64,000 bases of DNA from Eopsaltria australis (GCA_034509425.1 JAVTVJ010000789.1:62001-126000); one strand, 5' to 3'; numbered from the stretch's first letter, positions 45,473-58,891 are shown. Notes: generated by a model from the sequence alone, not told the origin. Translations and numbers: made by a program.

Positions 45473-46030
45473 GCCCCCCGGGCACGCCGGGCACGCGTGT
45501 TCCTGCTCCTGGGTGATGGAGGCCTGCAGCCAAGAGGAAAATGCCTCCCTGGTGGGTTTTCCTCTGGCACCCTGGCGTCTTTTCCCATCAGCTCTGTGCC
45601 TGCTCTGGGATTTTGTCCCCTGGGAAGTTTCTTGAGTGACCTGGTCTAGTGGAAGGTGTCCCTTGAAATGAGATGGGCTTTAAGGTCCTTTCCAAACCAT
45701 CCTGTGATTCAGCTTCCCACCACCAGCCCTAGCAAAGCTTGCACTTCCAGTTTGGTACATATCCACATTCTCCCTGGAGGAGCACTCAGCTGTGACCCGT
45801 CCCCTGCCCCAGGAGACCCCTGCACTCCCAGGCCATGTCACCTTCTCCTGGGCTGTCCCTTGCACTGACCTGGCAGGACCCAAGTTGTCCCCTCCATGCA
45901 GGTTTGCCCAGCCTGAGCACACAAAGCTTCGTTTGCAACACCCAGTTAACAGAACCTGTATTTTTTGTGAGATGTTAACTATTTTATTTATGCATTCTCT
46001 TGATGTAAATAATATATACTAACAAAGACT
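45473..46030 (+). other. MYMK: MYMK 3' UTR
   Basis: Runs from the stop to an AT-rich end (ATTTTATTTATGC, TGATGTAAATAATATATACT). No canonical AATAAA occurs there; AATATA at 46011-46016 is the best variant signal. It includes a CR1 tip at 45655-45712. The end is estimated. Confidence 0.55.
45655..45712 (+). mobile_element. CR1 LINE 3' tip in the MYMK 3' UTR
   Basis: GATGGGCTTTAAGGTCCTTTCCAAACCATCCTGTGATTCA matches the terminal CR1 sequence in sense orientation. About 55 bp. Confidence 0.7.
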
Positions 46031-49000
46031 TTGCCAGTGTGCAGTGCCAGCATTTCTTCAGTGGGGTGGGAAACCTTCCAGCTCCACTCAGCTCAGTCGA
46101 GCACCGGTGCCAACTCCAAAGCAGGGCTCTGGGCACGGCCACCACAGCCCCTCAAACCTGGAGGGACCTGCAACACTGGGCACTTTGTCCTTGCAGACCT
46201 GCAGGCAGCAGGTGCCTCATTGGTATGGAAAGTACATGGAAAATGAGAGGCAGAGAAAAGAAGCTCCTGGAGGGAGGAGGGGAGGGCTGTAAGCCTATAA
46301 CATCTCCTCTAACAGACTATTTACTATAGCAGAAGTGTATGATTTATTTAGACTGTCTGGGAAAAAGGCCAAGACTATATGTCATGGACAATTAGAGCAG
46401 TATTGATATACAGAGATGTCCACAGAAAGCCCACATTAAGCCTGGGTTCCTCTGGAAGAGAAATCCACCCCAGTCATTCATCAGAGCAACTTCCTGCGAC
46501 GGGGCAACAACCAAAACTGAATGAGCTTCCAACGAAAATATAAATGAATTATGAACCCCCAAGCATCCAAGAGTCACTGGCAAGCGGTGGCACAGCTGAT
46601 GCAGCTGCACGCAGAGGCAGAGCTAGCAAAGAGCTTTCAAAGAGCTCCCCAGCACCTAAACCAACACAGCTCCATTCTTCCCCAGCAGCCAGCCCCTGGG
46701 ATGTTTACAAGATGCTCTCAGTGTTTGTGTGCAAGGCTTTCCTCATTACTGGAGCATTTTGCCATGTGAGAGGTGCTGAGGATGGCCCTAAAAGCAGGCC
46801 CAAGTGCTGTGGTTTGGAGTGCAAGAAGCAGCTCAGCACTGCCTGCAGGAGATGCCTCTGAGGGTGCACAGCTGCTGCCCGAGGGGTCACCCCCATGGGC
46901 ATCCCACAGCCACGCTGGCTCTTCCTGGGTGTTTGTCACCCCAAATGCAAATACTCAATGCTGAGCCTCCCCAGGAGCCTGACCAGCAGTGCCAGCATCC
47001 TTCACCATTTGCTGTAGGGCTGATCAGAGCTCCCTCACCCCACCAGCTCACTTTGGGACTGTTTGGTCCCTCCTGGGCTGCAGTGACAGGCACAGCCCTG
47101 TAGCAAGCCCTGGGGACATGGGCAGTGTGGGCATGGTGAGAGCCTGTGAGGGTCCAGTGCTGGGAGGAGGGCACTGAGTGACCCTGACACCCAACTGGGG
47201 CTGGGCATGAGGGACCAAAGATTGGCAAACCCTATGCAAACAAGGAGGACGTGTTATCTGAGGATAAAAACCTCCTGCTCCCACTTGCCACAATTCACCT
47301 GCAAAAAAAATCCCCAAAATTGTCTTCACACGGCAAAACCCTAAGCAAGGTTTGCTTTGTCCCCTCTTAGCCCTGCTGATGCTCCAGGGTGCTGCTCCAG
47401 CTGTGCCAGCCATCCATCCCTTTGCACCTCGTGCAGGGCCAGCACCCAGCCTTGGGACTGAAACTCACCTGGGCACATCCACAGCATCCCTGCCCTGGCA
47501 TCAGCTCCGAGCTGATGGCAGCACCCAGCACCCCAACACCAGAGGAAGGTGCAGGGCTGGATCCTCTACCCCAGGCAGGATATCCCCTGCAACACCAATG
47601 CAGGGAAATATTATAAACATCTACAGCAACGTAGACAAAACAGTCTCTCGTAACCTTTTAGCGCTGCCGAGAGCTTTGCCTGTAAGAGCTCTTGAGCCCC
47701 TGCCAAAAATTCTGGCTGTTTTCATAAGAGTAGGTGTTTTCGTCTAAGGTGCAGTCTGAGTGCTGTGACCTTTGTCATGTCTGCTACTGAAATTTCCTGC
47801 TTCTCTGTTATTCTCTTCTTTGGTAAGACGATATGAAACCCAAAACTTTTATTGCCCCTTTTAAAGTGTCTTTATAGCTCCCCGTCTACTTCATATACTG
47901 TCTTACTCTCCAATGCTGGGATATTACTTAGGGGATCCGGGCTTGATGCTGCAAAAGGCATTTGGGTTTCACGAAGCCCAAACCGCCTGGGCTTTTTTAA
48001 GATCAGCCAGAGGGGGGGGGAAGAAAAAAAAAGACAGAAAAAAAGGAAAAAAGGAATGAGAGGGGAGGGACTGGGCTTTCCGCTCCGGAGGCATCGGCAT
48101 CTGCTACCAGCGCAGCCTCCCCTGCCTCTGCCAGGCCTCCCCGGGCACAAAACCCACAATTTGCTTTGTGTCTGGGTCAGCATGGGGTGCCCACGGACCC
48201 CGTGGGGACGGCATTGCACAGCATCTCTTCCCCTGCCTCCATCCCCTGCCAGCTGTGCCCTGGAGCTGGCAGCTCAGATGTGGCCGGACGGCAGAGCTGC
48301 TGCCAAACCCGGTGTGGAACAGCTGGGGCACATCTGCCCTGGAGCTGGCACTGGGGGAGGCCAGCCCTGCTCAGGGGGCTCCATGCACCCCATTTCCCAG
48401 CCCAGTTCTGGGATCAGGACAGACCACATGAAGGATGTGTCCCTAGGGAAGGGTTGTGGGTGCCCACAACCTCCCTGTCATCCTTGGGATCTCATCCTTG
48501 GGATCTCATCTGCACGCTCCCCATCACCCCCACTGCAGTGGGAGCAGGGACCTGGTGTGCCAAAAGGGGGAGGGCTGGTGGAACTGTCCCCTCCAGGGGG
48601 ACATTTCCCCACACTTGCCTACAGCAGGGCTGATGGAGAAGGGAATTAGGACCTACTCCTGCTGGAGGAGAGGCTTCCAGAGATGTCTAGTCAGGCTCAG
48701 TGCCAGCTAATCTTCCAGGCAAACTTTATCCAGATCCTTTTGGCTGCAGAAAGTGAAAAACCAGCCAGACCCAAACATAAAAGCCTGGTTTCTGCTGCCA
48801 GCTGCATGGGGCACTCCAGAAAAGGCCTTATCACCATGTGATTTTGAGAGATGGCTTCAGGTTTTTTTCCACACGCTGCTCTTCCCTCCTCACCCTCCCG
48901 TTGTCATTCCTCCAGGCATGTTCAAGTGCTGAACTCAGCCAGGTTAATGCAGATGGTGGGGCCAAGGTTTTCCTTGTACCCACTCTGAAGCCCCCAGGCC

Positions 49001-52000
49001 ACAGTGACACCACCCCACTTCAGAGAGTGGTGTTGCTCCATCCTGAGGCACCAGGAGCTCCTTGGGAGCAGCCTCGTCCCTGGAATTGCCAAGGAAACCA
49101 AAGTTTCCCCTGGAAATTCAGCAGTGGTGGTGGGGCAGGAGCTCTGTGGGGAGTCCAAGGGAGAATTATTGCCCTTGGGTCACCCTCCAGCTCTGATGTG
49201 CCTGTGCCCTGTGAGAGGGGTAAGTCAGGTCTGCAGGGGCCAAGGGAAGTCACCAGTCATGCCCTACACATCCCCAGGACATGGTACAAAAGCACTGTGA
49301 GAGCCCAGTCTTGTCCATCAGCCTGGAATAAAAGGGGAGATGGAGCGACTGAAGCACCTATATGGGAGCACTTGGTATCTCTCAGCTTCATTCCAGCTAT
49401 CCCAGCCCTGAAGAACATCCTTTTTGGGTGTACAGAGAAGGCCTCCTGCTCTTCTGAGCAGTCAGAAGGCACATGGGAACAGCAGGATGGAGTTAGGGCA
49501 GATGCAACCCCAGGAATCAGTGAAGTGTCACCTCCTGCGAGGGTGCAAAGCTGCCTAACCCAGCACTTACAAGAGAAAAAACACATGAGTGCATCAGAAT
49601 TCTGCTTAAAATGCCACACAATGGTCCAGCACGTTTATCATCCTTCCTCTTTCCCCTCAGCAAGATTCCCAACTGTCCTGGGGTGACTCTCAAATGGAGA
49701 CACCAACCAAACCTCCCAGCCCAGTAGGTGCAGGCAGGGCAGCCCCATCCCAGTGCCACCGGCATCACTGGGGGATTTTTGGGGCACCGCCAACAAACTG
49801 AGCCACTCAGCTCAGGGGTGTTTTGGGGGCACAGAGGGGCCCACCTGCATCACCACAGACAGCCTGGGGTCCAGCAGGGATCTCCTCACACCCTCCCAGG
49901 TGTCCTCTCCCCCCGGCAGCACCGGACACGGCCGCGGCTCTGGCCTCAACCCAAGTGACCAAACCCTGGGGCAGGGCAGATGCGGCACAGCCGAGCCCTC
50001 CCAGCCCTTCCAGGGATGCTTTCCCAGCTGCAAAACCCCTCTCCAGGCCCGGCTTTGGTGTCTCCAGCCTCCCTGCCCCTCCGGCAGAGCGGTCCCAGGG
50101 AGCGGCAGTCCAAGGTTTTCGGTTTAGGCCAATCTCCCAGAAATTCTGTCATCATGCAGAGCATCACGCACACTCCCGGATCCGCATTACACAGAGCGTG
50201 GCTCCGCTCCAGCGCCTCTTAAAGGCAGTGGAAAAACTCTCCCTCGCTACGATGGGAGCTGGCCCGGGCCCTGCACGATCTCACAGATACCATGAAGTTG
50301 TTTTAAGCTGGGAATATCTCGTGGCCCCCAGAGTTTCTCCTGGAAAGGGACAGGGCAGGGGGTCTGCAGAGCTGCCGGCCTTGCGAGCGACTTTCAATGA
50401 GCATTTAATGAGCCGAAGTTATCTGATCCACGTGCTCCCAATGCAAGGAAACCGCTCAGGTTTCCAACTGCACACATCACCTGATGCTCATAAAATGAGC
50501 TGATGTGTCTGGGAGGCCCCAGACCCAAAGAAACATTATTTAAATGGGGGGGGGGGGGAGGAAAAAAAAAGTCAATTATGCTTTAAAAACACCCGTGTGG
50601 GCAGACAGGGATGGTGGCTGCTCTCCGCTGCTTTCCTCTGGTTTTCCAGCAAGGCAAATGTTCACTGATAAAACTCACAATCTCCTTATAAAGGCAGGAT
50701 CGTTTTGCCTGTAAAAGGGAAGGTTTGGGGGAAGTTTTACCCACGTCTCCACTCTCTTTATGTCTTTATTTGCATTTTCATTTCCACAGTAGTGGAGCTA
50801 ATCTGAACGGAGCAGGAGCGAGGGTCCAGGTTATAACCAAAGTATCAGGTAGCACCTTCACATCTGGAAGGGATTTTGACACAACTTCTCCCAGACTGTT
50901 ACAGACAGTTTAAAAGCAAAATCTGATAAATAGCAAATGTTTAACAAGTCAATAGGAAGCTGCATTTGCAAGAACATGTGGCTCTAGCCGGCCTAGCACG
51001 GCCGCACTGCCAAGGCCCTTCCAAGGCATCCGCACACATCCCTGAGCACGCGGCGAGGGGCTGCGGGCTCTGCCCCGGCCCGGGCTCGGTTACAGGGGGA
51101 AGGATTAAACACAGATGTGTCTTTGTATGGCCAGACATCTCCAGCTTCAAAGCCTGAGAGGGTCTCGAGCCTCCCTGTGCTGGTGGTGAGGGCCTGGCTT
51201 CTCCTTCCCGGCCTAAACCGAGCCCCGTTGGTTTTCCGTGAGCCCCCAGCCTGGTGTTTGTGGTGGGAAGAGGACAAAGGGGGCTAAAGAGGCCAGGAAA
51301 GCGTCACAGAACACTTTGTCACAAACCTCCTGGTGTGCTGGCCCTGTCACAGGAGGTTTTGGGGCTGCATTGACCGATGAGGCCCCTCTCAGGTCACTGC
51401 ATACAACACACAAGGTCTCACCCCAATTTTACACAGCTTGGGGTCCATGTGGGCCCCAATACACAAGCCAGAGGTGGATTACACCCATTGATTCCCATTT
51501 ACAGCTTTAAAACTGCTTTTCCATCGCTTGGGAGCCACAGCCTCCCCAGGGCAGAAGTCACAGGCCGCCCAGGCAATGCTCTCCTGAGGGAAAGTGCCAC
51601 AGGAGGCAAAACATCCCGACAGAAAAGCTTTTGCAGTGTTACAACCCTGCCTGGTTTGGGGAGACTTCATTCCCAAAATGTGGGAAGAGGCATTAAAAGG
51701 GAGAGAATTATGCAAGGAAGGGGGAGCAGAGGGGGAGACAGAGGAATAAGAAGTGACCAGGAAAACCACCAGAAACCCTCCAGGATGCCTGCCTATATTT
51801 AAAGATAATGTGTCCAGCCCTCTTGCCAAGTCCCACTCATTTGGAGCCCGGCTCATGTTTTGGATTAATTTTAAGGCAGTTCCTAAAGCATCTCACTCGC
51901 ACAAGGAAGAATTTTTGCCTCCTTGGCCAAGGTGACCTTTTAAAAAATCTCACTCGCTATTTTTCAACCTCTCACTCATTTAAAATTGTCATCGCCCTGT

Positions 52001-55000
52001 GCTGTGGGGCACTCGGTGCAGACAGTTTGTGTTCTGGCATCCAGCAGCCCCACAGAGCATCCTGGAGTGGGGCTGGGTGTGAGGATGGGGAGCCAGGGGA
52101 GGATTTCTCTGCAAATCAGAGCCTTTCCCTCATCTGTGAGCATCACTCAGCCAAACACTGAGGGCAGAATCAGCCCCTCCTGCACACCCACATCTCCCCA
52201 GCGCTGCTTGAAAGTTTTCCCTTTAAACTCCTCCATGGAAAGTCAGGTATTCAGGTTTTTTTGAACTAAAATATTGTGTGGACACATGAATGTGCTCTAC
52301 AAACCGGTGCCTTTTGCCTGTGGAATTAAATGACAGATATTGCCCCCAGACTGGGACTGTCCTGTTGCACGTGGATTTTCTGCTCAGAGCCTCAAGAAGG
52401 AGCCACCTCAAGACGTGAGCCCCAGCTGCTCAGCCTCTACTGGGAGGATTCATCCCAGAGGTGTCATTCCCATCTCCCAGCCACGACATGGAGACAGTTC
52501 TGGAGCAGAAACATGAGAACAGACACTCCCTAAACCTCCACCCAGCCCACCTTCTCACCCAGGCATCTGCAGCATCCTAATCATCCCGGAATCCAAAGCA
52601 CGTCCACGCAGGGATTTCAGATGCTTCCCATTTAGCTGCAACATTTGCAAAATGCTCAGCCACTGACTCACGGAGAGCCACGGCCCTCACTGCACCATGG
52701 CAGCACTCAGTACACCACCCCTGAGGGGGTTTTGGCTAAAAAAAAGGGGATTTTTTGGAAATCAAGCAGCTCTTGGTACCACACAGCTTTCCCAGCACAC
52801 CCAGGGTGAGCGAGCAGGATGTGGGGTGTGGAAGCTGCTGCTTTTTGCTGGTGATCCCAGATGCCACACTGGGGTTTTGAGGGAGTGGTTGGAGCACTGA
52901 GAGGGATTGGGAAGGGGGAACTGCAGGGACAGCTCAGTGTGGGGCTGCAGAAGGTCAGGAACCACTCAGCTGCTGCTTGGGCTTTTGGGAGCAAAACAGG
53001 TAGAGCCAAACACTTTCTGTCCCTCACACCTTGAGCCCCAAAGATCAAGTGACAATAGCAGCGACCAGAAATTGTCCCTTTGGCTGGAAAAACACAAATC
53101 ACAAGATCTCGCTGTTCCCTACGTCCAAAGGCACCAAAAGCAGCATGAGGACATCGTTCCCACAGCAGCTCTGCTACATGAGCATCCCTTAGGCCCTGGG
53201 GGAACCCAGACACAAAGAGGCAGCCACAAAAATGAGACAGATACTTGGGGTTTCAGTTAAGCATGGCCAGCAAGAAAAGTCGAGCCTGGGTTTGACTGGG
53301 TTTGGGAGATGAAGTTTTAGGGCAGCTCCATGGTTTTATTTAAAGCAGTTCAACCATAACCTCATCCCACGAGGGAAATGCAGAAATTCAAGGTGCCTCT
53401 TGTGCAATAGATGCTGCTCCCTGCTCAGGCAGGTCTGGGATAGTGCTCAGAGTTTTGCTGCATCCCTGTCCAGGCTAAAGGAGAGACCACACGCAAAACG
53501 TTTTCAGGATGCCAGCAGCTGTGCACAAAGCATTTGGTTTACATTAATTATGTCTGGACAAAAAAAATAAAAGGGGGAGAGAAGGAGAGAGAGCGAGTGG
53601 AGAAGACAGGAGGGATGCAGGGAGGCTTCTGCATCGTCCTGATAAGATCTGCTCTGATCCCAGCACAGGTCACAGCACATGCTGAGTGTTTTAACACCTC
53701 CCGCCACCCAGAGCAGCCCTGCACAGCCCCTGTGAACACCTTGGGGAATGCAAAGCACAAACAGAGCCCTTGACACTCTCAAAGACCCCATGAGACTCTG
53801 TCCCCTGAGCTTTGCTCCCTGTTCTGCTTCCCTCTTTCTCCTCTGAGCAGAAATTTTCCCAAGAAAGACCAGGGAAGGTTAAGCAAAGGCTGCTGCTGGC
53901 AGTGATCAGGGTGGGAAGCAGCACACGAGAGGGGAGGATGGTAAGAGGAGTCATTCAAAACAGGAAAACCCCCTTTGTTCCACAGCTGTGCAGAAACCCC
54001 AGCAGAGGCTGAACAAAGCCCTTCCCCACCTCCTCTCCAGGGAGTGCTGCGAGCAGTGGGGACTCTGCAGGGTCAGGAACTGCCACCCCACAGGGATGGA
54101 CAGCACAGACCTGTGGGCCTCCTGTCCCCTCCCCAAGGGCAAAGGAGCCTGGTGAGGTTCAGGCTGAGCCAGCAACAAGGCTGGATTGATCAGATCCCCA
54201 CCATGAAGGGTCCATGATGCTGCTCACTGGGGGAGAGGAGAAGTGCTGTTCTCACCTTGGGCTGCACCAGCATCACCCCAGTCCCAGGCTCAGCAGCACA
54301 CGGAGGGACATCCAGCCCCGAGCTCCCAACAGGGGACAGCTGCCTGCAGGGGCTGGGCTGAAAGGCCACAAGAAGCTGCCTGTGACCCCCAGCAGCTGCA
54401 CCCCTGCCATGTCCTGCACATCTTCCTGCCACACATCCCCACCCCACGCAGCCTCCCTGGGCTCTGTGTGCCCACAGGCCATCCAGCAGTCCCTGAGCAA
54501 GGATCTTGCTGTGACAGGAGCTGTACAAATCCTAAATCCATTCCCATCCCCCAGGAGCCAGCAGCCACTCAGTCAGGTCCTGCTCCAAAACAAGTGATGT
54601 CAGGTGGCAGCATGGCCAGGCACAGGCAGCTGGAAGAGCTGTGCTGCCATCCCAGAGGACCACAGTGGTCAAGCCCCTCCCTGGCAGCAGCTGTCCCCTC
54701 CCAAATCTCGCTTCTCTGCGGGGCAGCCTCGCTGCTTGATGAACTTTGGCGTTGCAGCAGCAGCGTCTCAGGGGGCCCAGCCTGCGCACGCCAGAAGCTG
54801 GACTGACCCATGTCAGAGGTGATTAATTTATCAGGCTTTTGGCACCCACCGCTCCCCGCCAGAAAAACAATATCCCGAATTCCAGGCCCTCCCGCCCAGC
54901 AGATGTGTCTGCGGCCAGGGCGGCCGTTCCAGCCCCAGGCTCCCGTGGTGCCGGCTGCTTCCCCATCCCCTCGGGAATCCTCGGGAGAGCCTCCTCCGGG

Positions 55001-55190
55001 AGCAAAACCCAGGGGCTTTGTGCTGGGCTGCCACTCCTGTGCGTCCAGCCTCTCACCCTGTGGAGGTGGCCAGGCCACTGAGGAGGATGGGGATGGGCAC
55101 TCAGTGATGATGGGATGTCACCTCATCGAGCCCTCCATCCCCAGGATGAGCAGCACCATCGTGTCACAGCACTCAGCAGCCCTCGGAGCT
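46031..55190. other. Intergenic region downstream of MYMK
   Basis: About 9.2 kb with no supportable exon: the ORFs are short, unrelated to known proteins and lack splice logic. It holds an A/G run at 48013-48055, a tandem 15-mer (TTGGGATCTCATCC) at 48484-48512 and a G12 run at 50548-50560. The AT-rich islands at 47605-47760 and 50720-50960 are unexplained. Confidence 0.55.
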
Positions 55191-55204
55191 GCCCGGGTTT
55201 GAAC

Positions 55205-55330
55205 CAAGCAAGCACTCACTGATTCAGGCCTAATTAAATTAGCATTAATCTGTTATCATCAGGAGAACATGCCAGGCCTTGCAAAGAACAGATTAACGAA
55301 GTTGTTGTCGTTAGTGGAGAGGGTCAGAGG
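55205..55330. promoter_or_regulatory. Candidate conserved element with homeodomain-type sites
   Basis: An AT-rich island in GC-rich surroundings: CCTAATTAAATTAGCATTAATCTG has TAATTA and ATTAG cores, followed by GATTAACGAAGTTG. No repeat origin recognised. Enhancer function is a guess. Confidence 0.3.
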
Positions 55331-55631
55331 ATGGGGATGGGGCACAGCAATGCTGCGGGTGCTTCCTGAGCCCTGAACTCTCCATCTCTGCCTCTATCAG
55401 GGGTTTAAAGCAGGAAATCAAGAGGGCAGTGATATCATTCAGATGCTGCACAGCACTTGGATATCGGGCAGCCAAGAAACGGGAGATTTTTCATCCTCTT
55501 CCCCCACTCCACTGCCTCCCCTGGCTTTCCGAGGAGGGATGGGAGCCCCTTTGGAGCACAGGAGCAGTCAGTCCCTCTGCCTCCCAGCCCTGGCCATGGG
55601 CAGACCAGCTCCTGGCCCAGCTCGGAGCTCG

Positions 55632-55645
55632 CCCTGACGTCAGGG
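55632..55645. promoter_or_regulatory. Full CRE palindrome
   Basis: CCCTGACGTCAGGG is a perfect 14-bp palindrome with the consensus CREB/ATF site TGACGTCA at its centre (55635-55642). Confidence 0.6.
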
Positions 55646-55779
55646 TGAGGGGCAGAGAGGGGGGGGGACACGGGCAAACAGCCCATTATTTATCCCCAGA
55701 AGGTCACCGAGCACCTTGGAAGGGGCTGGAGCTGGATCCCCACGGCCCGGAGGGGGCCAGCGTCTCCTCGAAGGAGAGT

Positions 55780-56215
55780 TTTCACAATTCATCTCATTTG
55801 CTCGCTGTGGCATTTTCATCACAGTAGTTCGACTTATGCAATTACATAAAAAACATCTAATGAAATCTCGGTGACACAAAACATGAACGTTTATATTGGC
55901 CTCCCCGTGCCGCGGAGTTGATCTTGGCCGGGCCGTCCAGACAGACATTCTGCATTCTTCAGAGATTAAGCACTGAAACGCTCCGGAGAAACCCAGCTGC
56001 CCGCTCCCCCTGCAGCCGCACCGCTAATTCCAACCACATGCTCGCCGGCCGGGAAAAGAGAACGCGTCCCTTCCACACACACGGGCACCGCCGGGACCCG
56101 GCGCGGCACCCCGGGCACCCCCCGAGAGCATCCCGGCTGTGAGCACTCACGGATGTCCCTAAATAAACGGGGAAGCTGAGAGCTGGGCAGAGAGCGGGTA
56201 TAAATAAGGTCCTGC
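55780..56215 (+). promoter_or_regulatory. Candidate regulatory block: AT-rich core, CpG cluster, TATA box
   Basis: An AT-rich segment (55790-55900) is followed by a CpG-dense part (55905-56150) and a textbook TATAAATAAGG at 56199-56209. Together with the CRE 150 bp upstream this resembles a promoter or enhancer. No ORF of note follows on the + strand, so a non-coding transcript or enhancer is as likely as a gene. Confidence 0.35.
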
Positions 56216-56299
56216 AGTGGGATTGTTATGGAAATAAGAGGAGGAATGGGGAATCTGGAGTGGGGAGCCCGAGCCTGCCCGTGCCACACCGCGCTGGGT

Positions 56300-58325
56300 T
56301 ATCAACCCGGCAGATCAGGCTCCAGAAGAAATCGGTGAGCACCAGAGGCTCTGGGCAGTGGAACCCTCGTCCTGTTGTGGTTGCCACCTCCCCACTTTAA
56401 AAAGTCTTCTGTGTCCCATTAAAATTAAGCTGATCGTTAAAACAAAGGAAGAAGAAGGGGAGGATGAGGTGGGGAGGGCAGGGAGTTTGTCCTCGGCTGT
56501 GCACAGAGAGCTGGGCAAGGAGTGACAGCCCTTGGGGTGGGGACAAGAGCAGCAGATACCCCATCCTGATATTGCCACATCACCCCTCAGGTGTGAGCGA
56601 GCCCGGAGCTGCCCCAGAGCCACAAACAGGTGGCACTGGGTGGCCACAGCACTGACGAGCAGAGCCACCTTGCTGTCACCAGCCACCACAAATCCCTGCT
56701 CCCACCATGGCCATTCCCGTGTTTTAAGGCTCAGGGCAGTGATTCCAGTGCAAATCCCATCTCCATGACCATTGCATCCTGAGGAATGCAGCTCATCTCT
56801 GGACAGGCTGTCCAGAAAGGCACCTGTCACACCAGGTGACACCACCAGAGCAAAAGCCACTGCAGCACTGCTTGCAGAGCTCCAGTCCCTGAGCAAACCC
56901 TCACTGCTATCCCAGAGCAAAGCAGGGCAGATCCCAGCCAGCACCAGCTCACACCACCAGCAATTTCTCTGGATATTGGTCAGCTCAGGGACAGGGACCA
57001 GCACTGGTCACTCAAATGTGACCACCAGGCTCCTGCCCCACACCACTGACCACATCTGGAGCTCTTGGAAAGCCCCAAACTGATCCTTTTGTGAGAACAG
57101 AGGGTCTGAAGCACTAAAGCCACCAGCCCCCATCGCTTGACCAGTGCCCTCACCTTAAGGGCAGAACAATTCTGACATCCTACAAACCATCAGCAAAACA
57201 AGATGTCAGGGCTGAAACTGCTGCTGGCACGGGTCCTGCCGGGGCGTGGGAGGGATGCAGGGATCAAGGGGGGGGGTCAGTGAGCAGCAGCCCCCTCCCT
57301 TGGGCTGCAGCACGGGATATCTGCAGAGGCTCCGGCTTTATCGCCCTGCACGGGAGGAGGAGGAAAGGCTGGAGGGGGGGAAGAGGGAGAGGGAAAATAG
57401 CCCCTTATTCCACTTTCATCAAGGAAGCATCCAGCCGTCCAAAAAATTTAATGTCATATTTTAGCAAGAAAAACAGCTGTTGTGGTACTTTAAGGCCCAG
57501 CATATTTTGGCCAGAGCTGCATGTTGTGGATATTGGCTGAGTCAAGGTTAGCTGTTAAAAGGCAGAAATTCTAGACCCGTATGAAGAAACATCGCGTTCC
57601 TCTATATTCAGATAATATTTACTTCCAAGCCTGTTTTGTTTTGTTTTCTTCTCCCTCCTGGAGCGAGGCCTGGCCCCGGGGCTGTGGCTGCCCTTGGCAT
57701 CGCTGCTCCCTGGGCAGGACAGAGAAGTTTGGGGGCCATGGGAGCAATGGGAAAAGCAGGGGAGGCTCTGCCTGGCACCTCCAACTTGAGCTTCACCCCC
57801 TGATTTCCAGCCCTGCCAGGCTTTGTTTGAGCCATGCCCTGTTCAGAGGGACAGAGAGCAGGGCAGGAGCTGGGATGGGAGGTGGCAGGTCCATCCCAGC
57901 AGCTCTGGCTCTGACAGGGGGTCAGTCACATCCCCACAGTGCCACAGCAAGGATGGGGACACAGGAGATGCCCCTGGTCCTACGGCACAGCAGCCACAGG
58001 CTTTTCACCACTCAGTTTGAGTCAAACTTTTGTTACTCTCAAAGGGGAAAGATGCCAACAAATCCATGGCAGGAAAAGGGGGAGCAAGATCCCATGCCAC
58101 CAATCCCCTGCTCCCCCAGAGGGCAGCTCCAAGGTGCCAGTTTTAACCCCACAAAAATTTAGTGTAATTTTAACACAGTGTTTCACAGCTTTATCTTTTT
58201 ATAACTTTGTTCTGTCAGAGGAAATCTGTTTTTAAGTCGTCACTCATTTAAACACGTGTATTCAACACTGGCCCCCAGGCTGGCCATGCCCAGGGGACAG
58301 GTCTGTCCCCCCAAAGGTCTTTGTG
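56300..58325. other. Intergenic sequence
   Basis: About 2 kb without a recognised gene. 57410-57640 is an AT-richer island with no repeat character; the remainder is unremarkable. Confidence 0.5.
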
Positions 58326-58330
58326 AGACA

Positions 58331-58405
58331 GCTCCTTCCAGCTCCTTCCAGCTCCTTCCAGCTCCTTCCAGCTCCTTCCAGCTCCTTCCAGCTCCTTCCA
58401 GCTCC
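58331..58405 (+). repeat. 10-bp tandem array, 7 perfect copies
   Basis: GCTCCTTCCA is repeated exactly seven times and then begins an eighth copy. The minus strand is purine-rich and reads as a WKELEGAGRS repeat, which is not a protein. Confidence 0.97.
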
Positions 58406-58845
58406 CACCTGTGCTGTGAGAGCACACAGAGCTCCTGGGGTGAGAAAGGTGGGGCAGGGGTGAATTTCTACTGGAAATGAAACCCAAAAAACCCCAAAAA
58501 GAGGCCGTGCAGCCCCCAGGTCCCCAGCCCTGTGCGAGCACTTTGCCACCCAGGCTGGAAGTGACTCATCTTCTCGTAAAGTTGGTTTGCTAAGGAAGAA
58601 AGAAAAGCCTTTGCCCCGAAACAATTCCTCCGTGCCTGCCAAGCTCAGCAGGAGCAATCCACGCTGTCTCTGCTTCCCTGGAGAACCTCACTGTGCTGCC
58701 ACCTTTGGAGCTGGACCCTCATCCCCCTGCAGCACCGGGGTTTTCCCCTCCACTTCCCTCCCCAAAGCCTCACCACAGAGCCACCAAACACAGCCCCACA
58801 TGGATCACTAAACCCAGACGCTTGGAGAGGGAAGGCTGAGGGTGA

Positions 58846-58891
58846 AAAAAAAAAAGGAAAAAAAAAAAAAAAAAAAAAAGAATAAAAAAAA
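58846..58891 (+). repeat. Poly-A / AAAG low-complexity run
   Basis: About 45 bp of A with a few G and one T. No adjoining retroposon was recognised. Confidence 0.9.

Noticed and set aside
58248..58541. WKELEGAGRS peptide repeat
   Set aside because: Translation of a perfect 10-bp array; no start, splice or conservation support.
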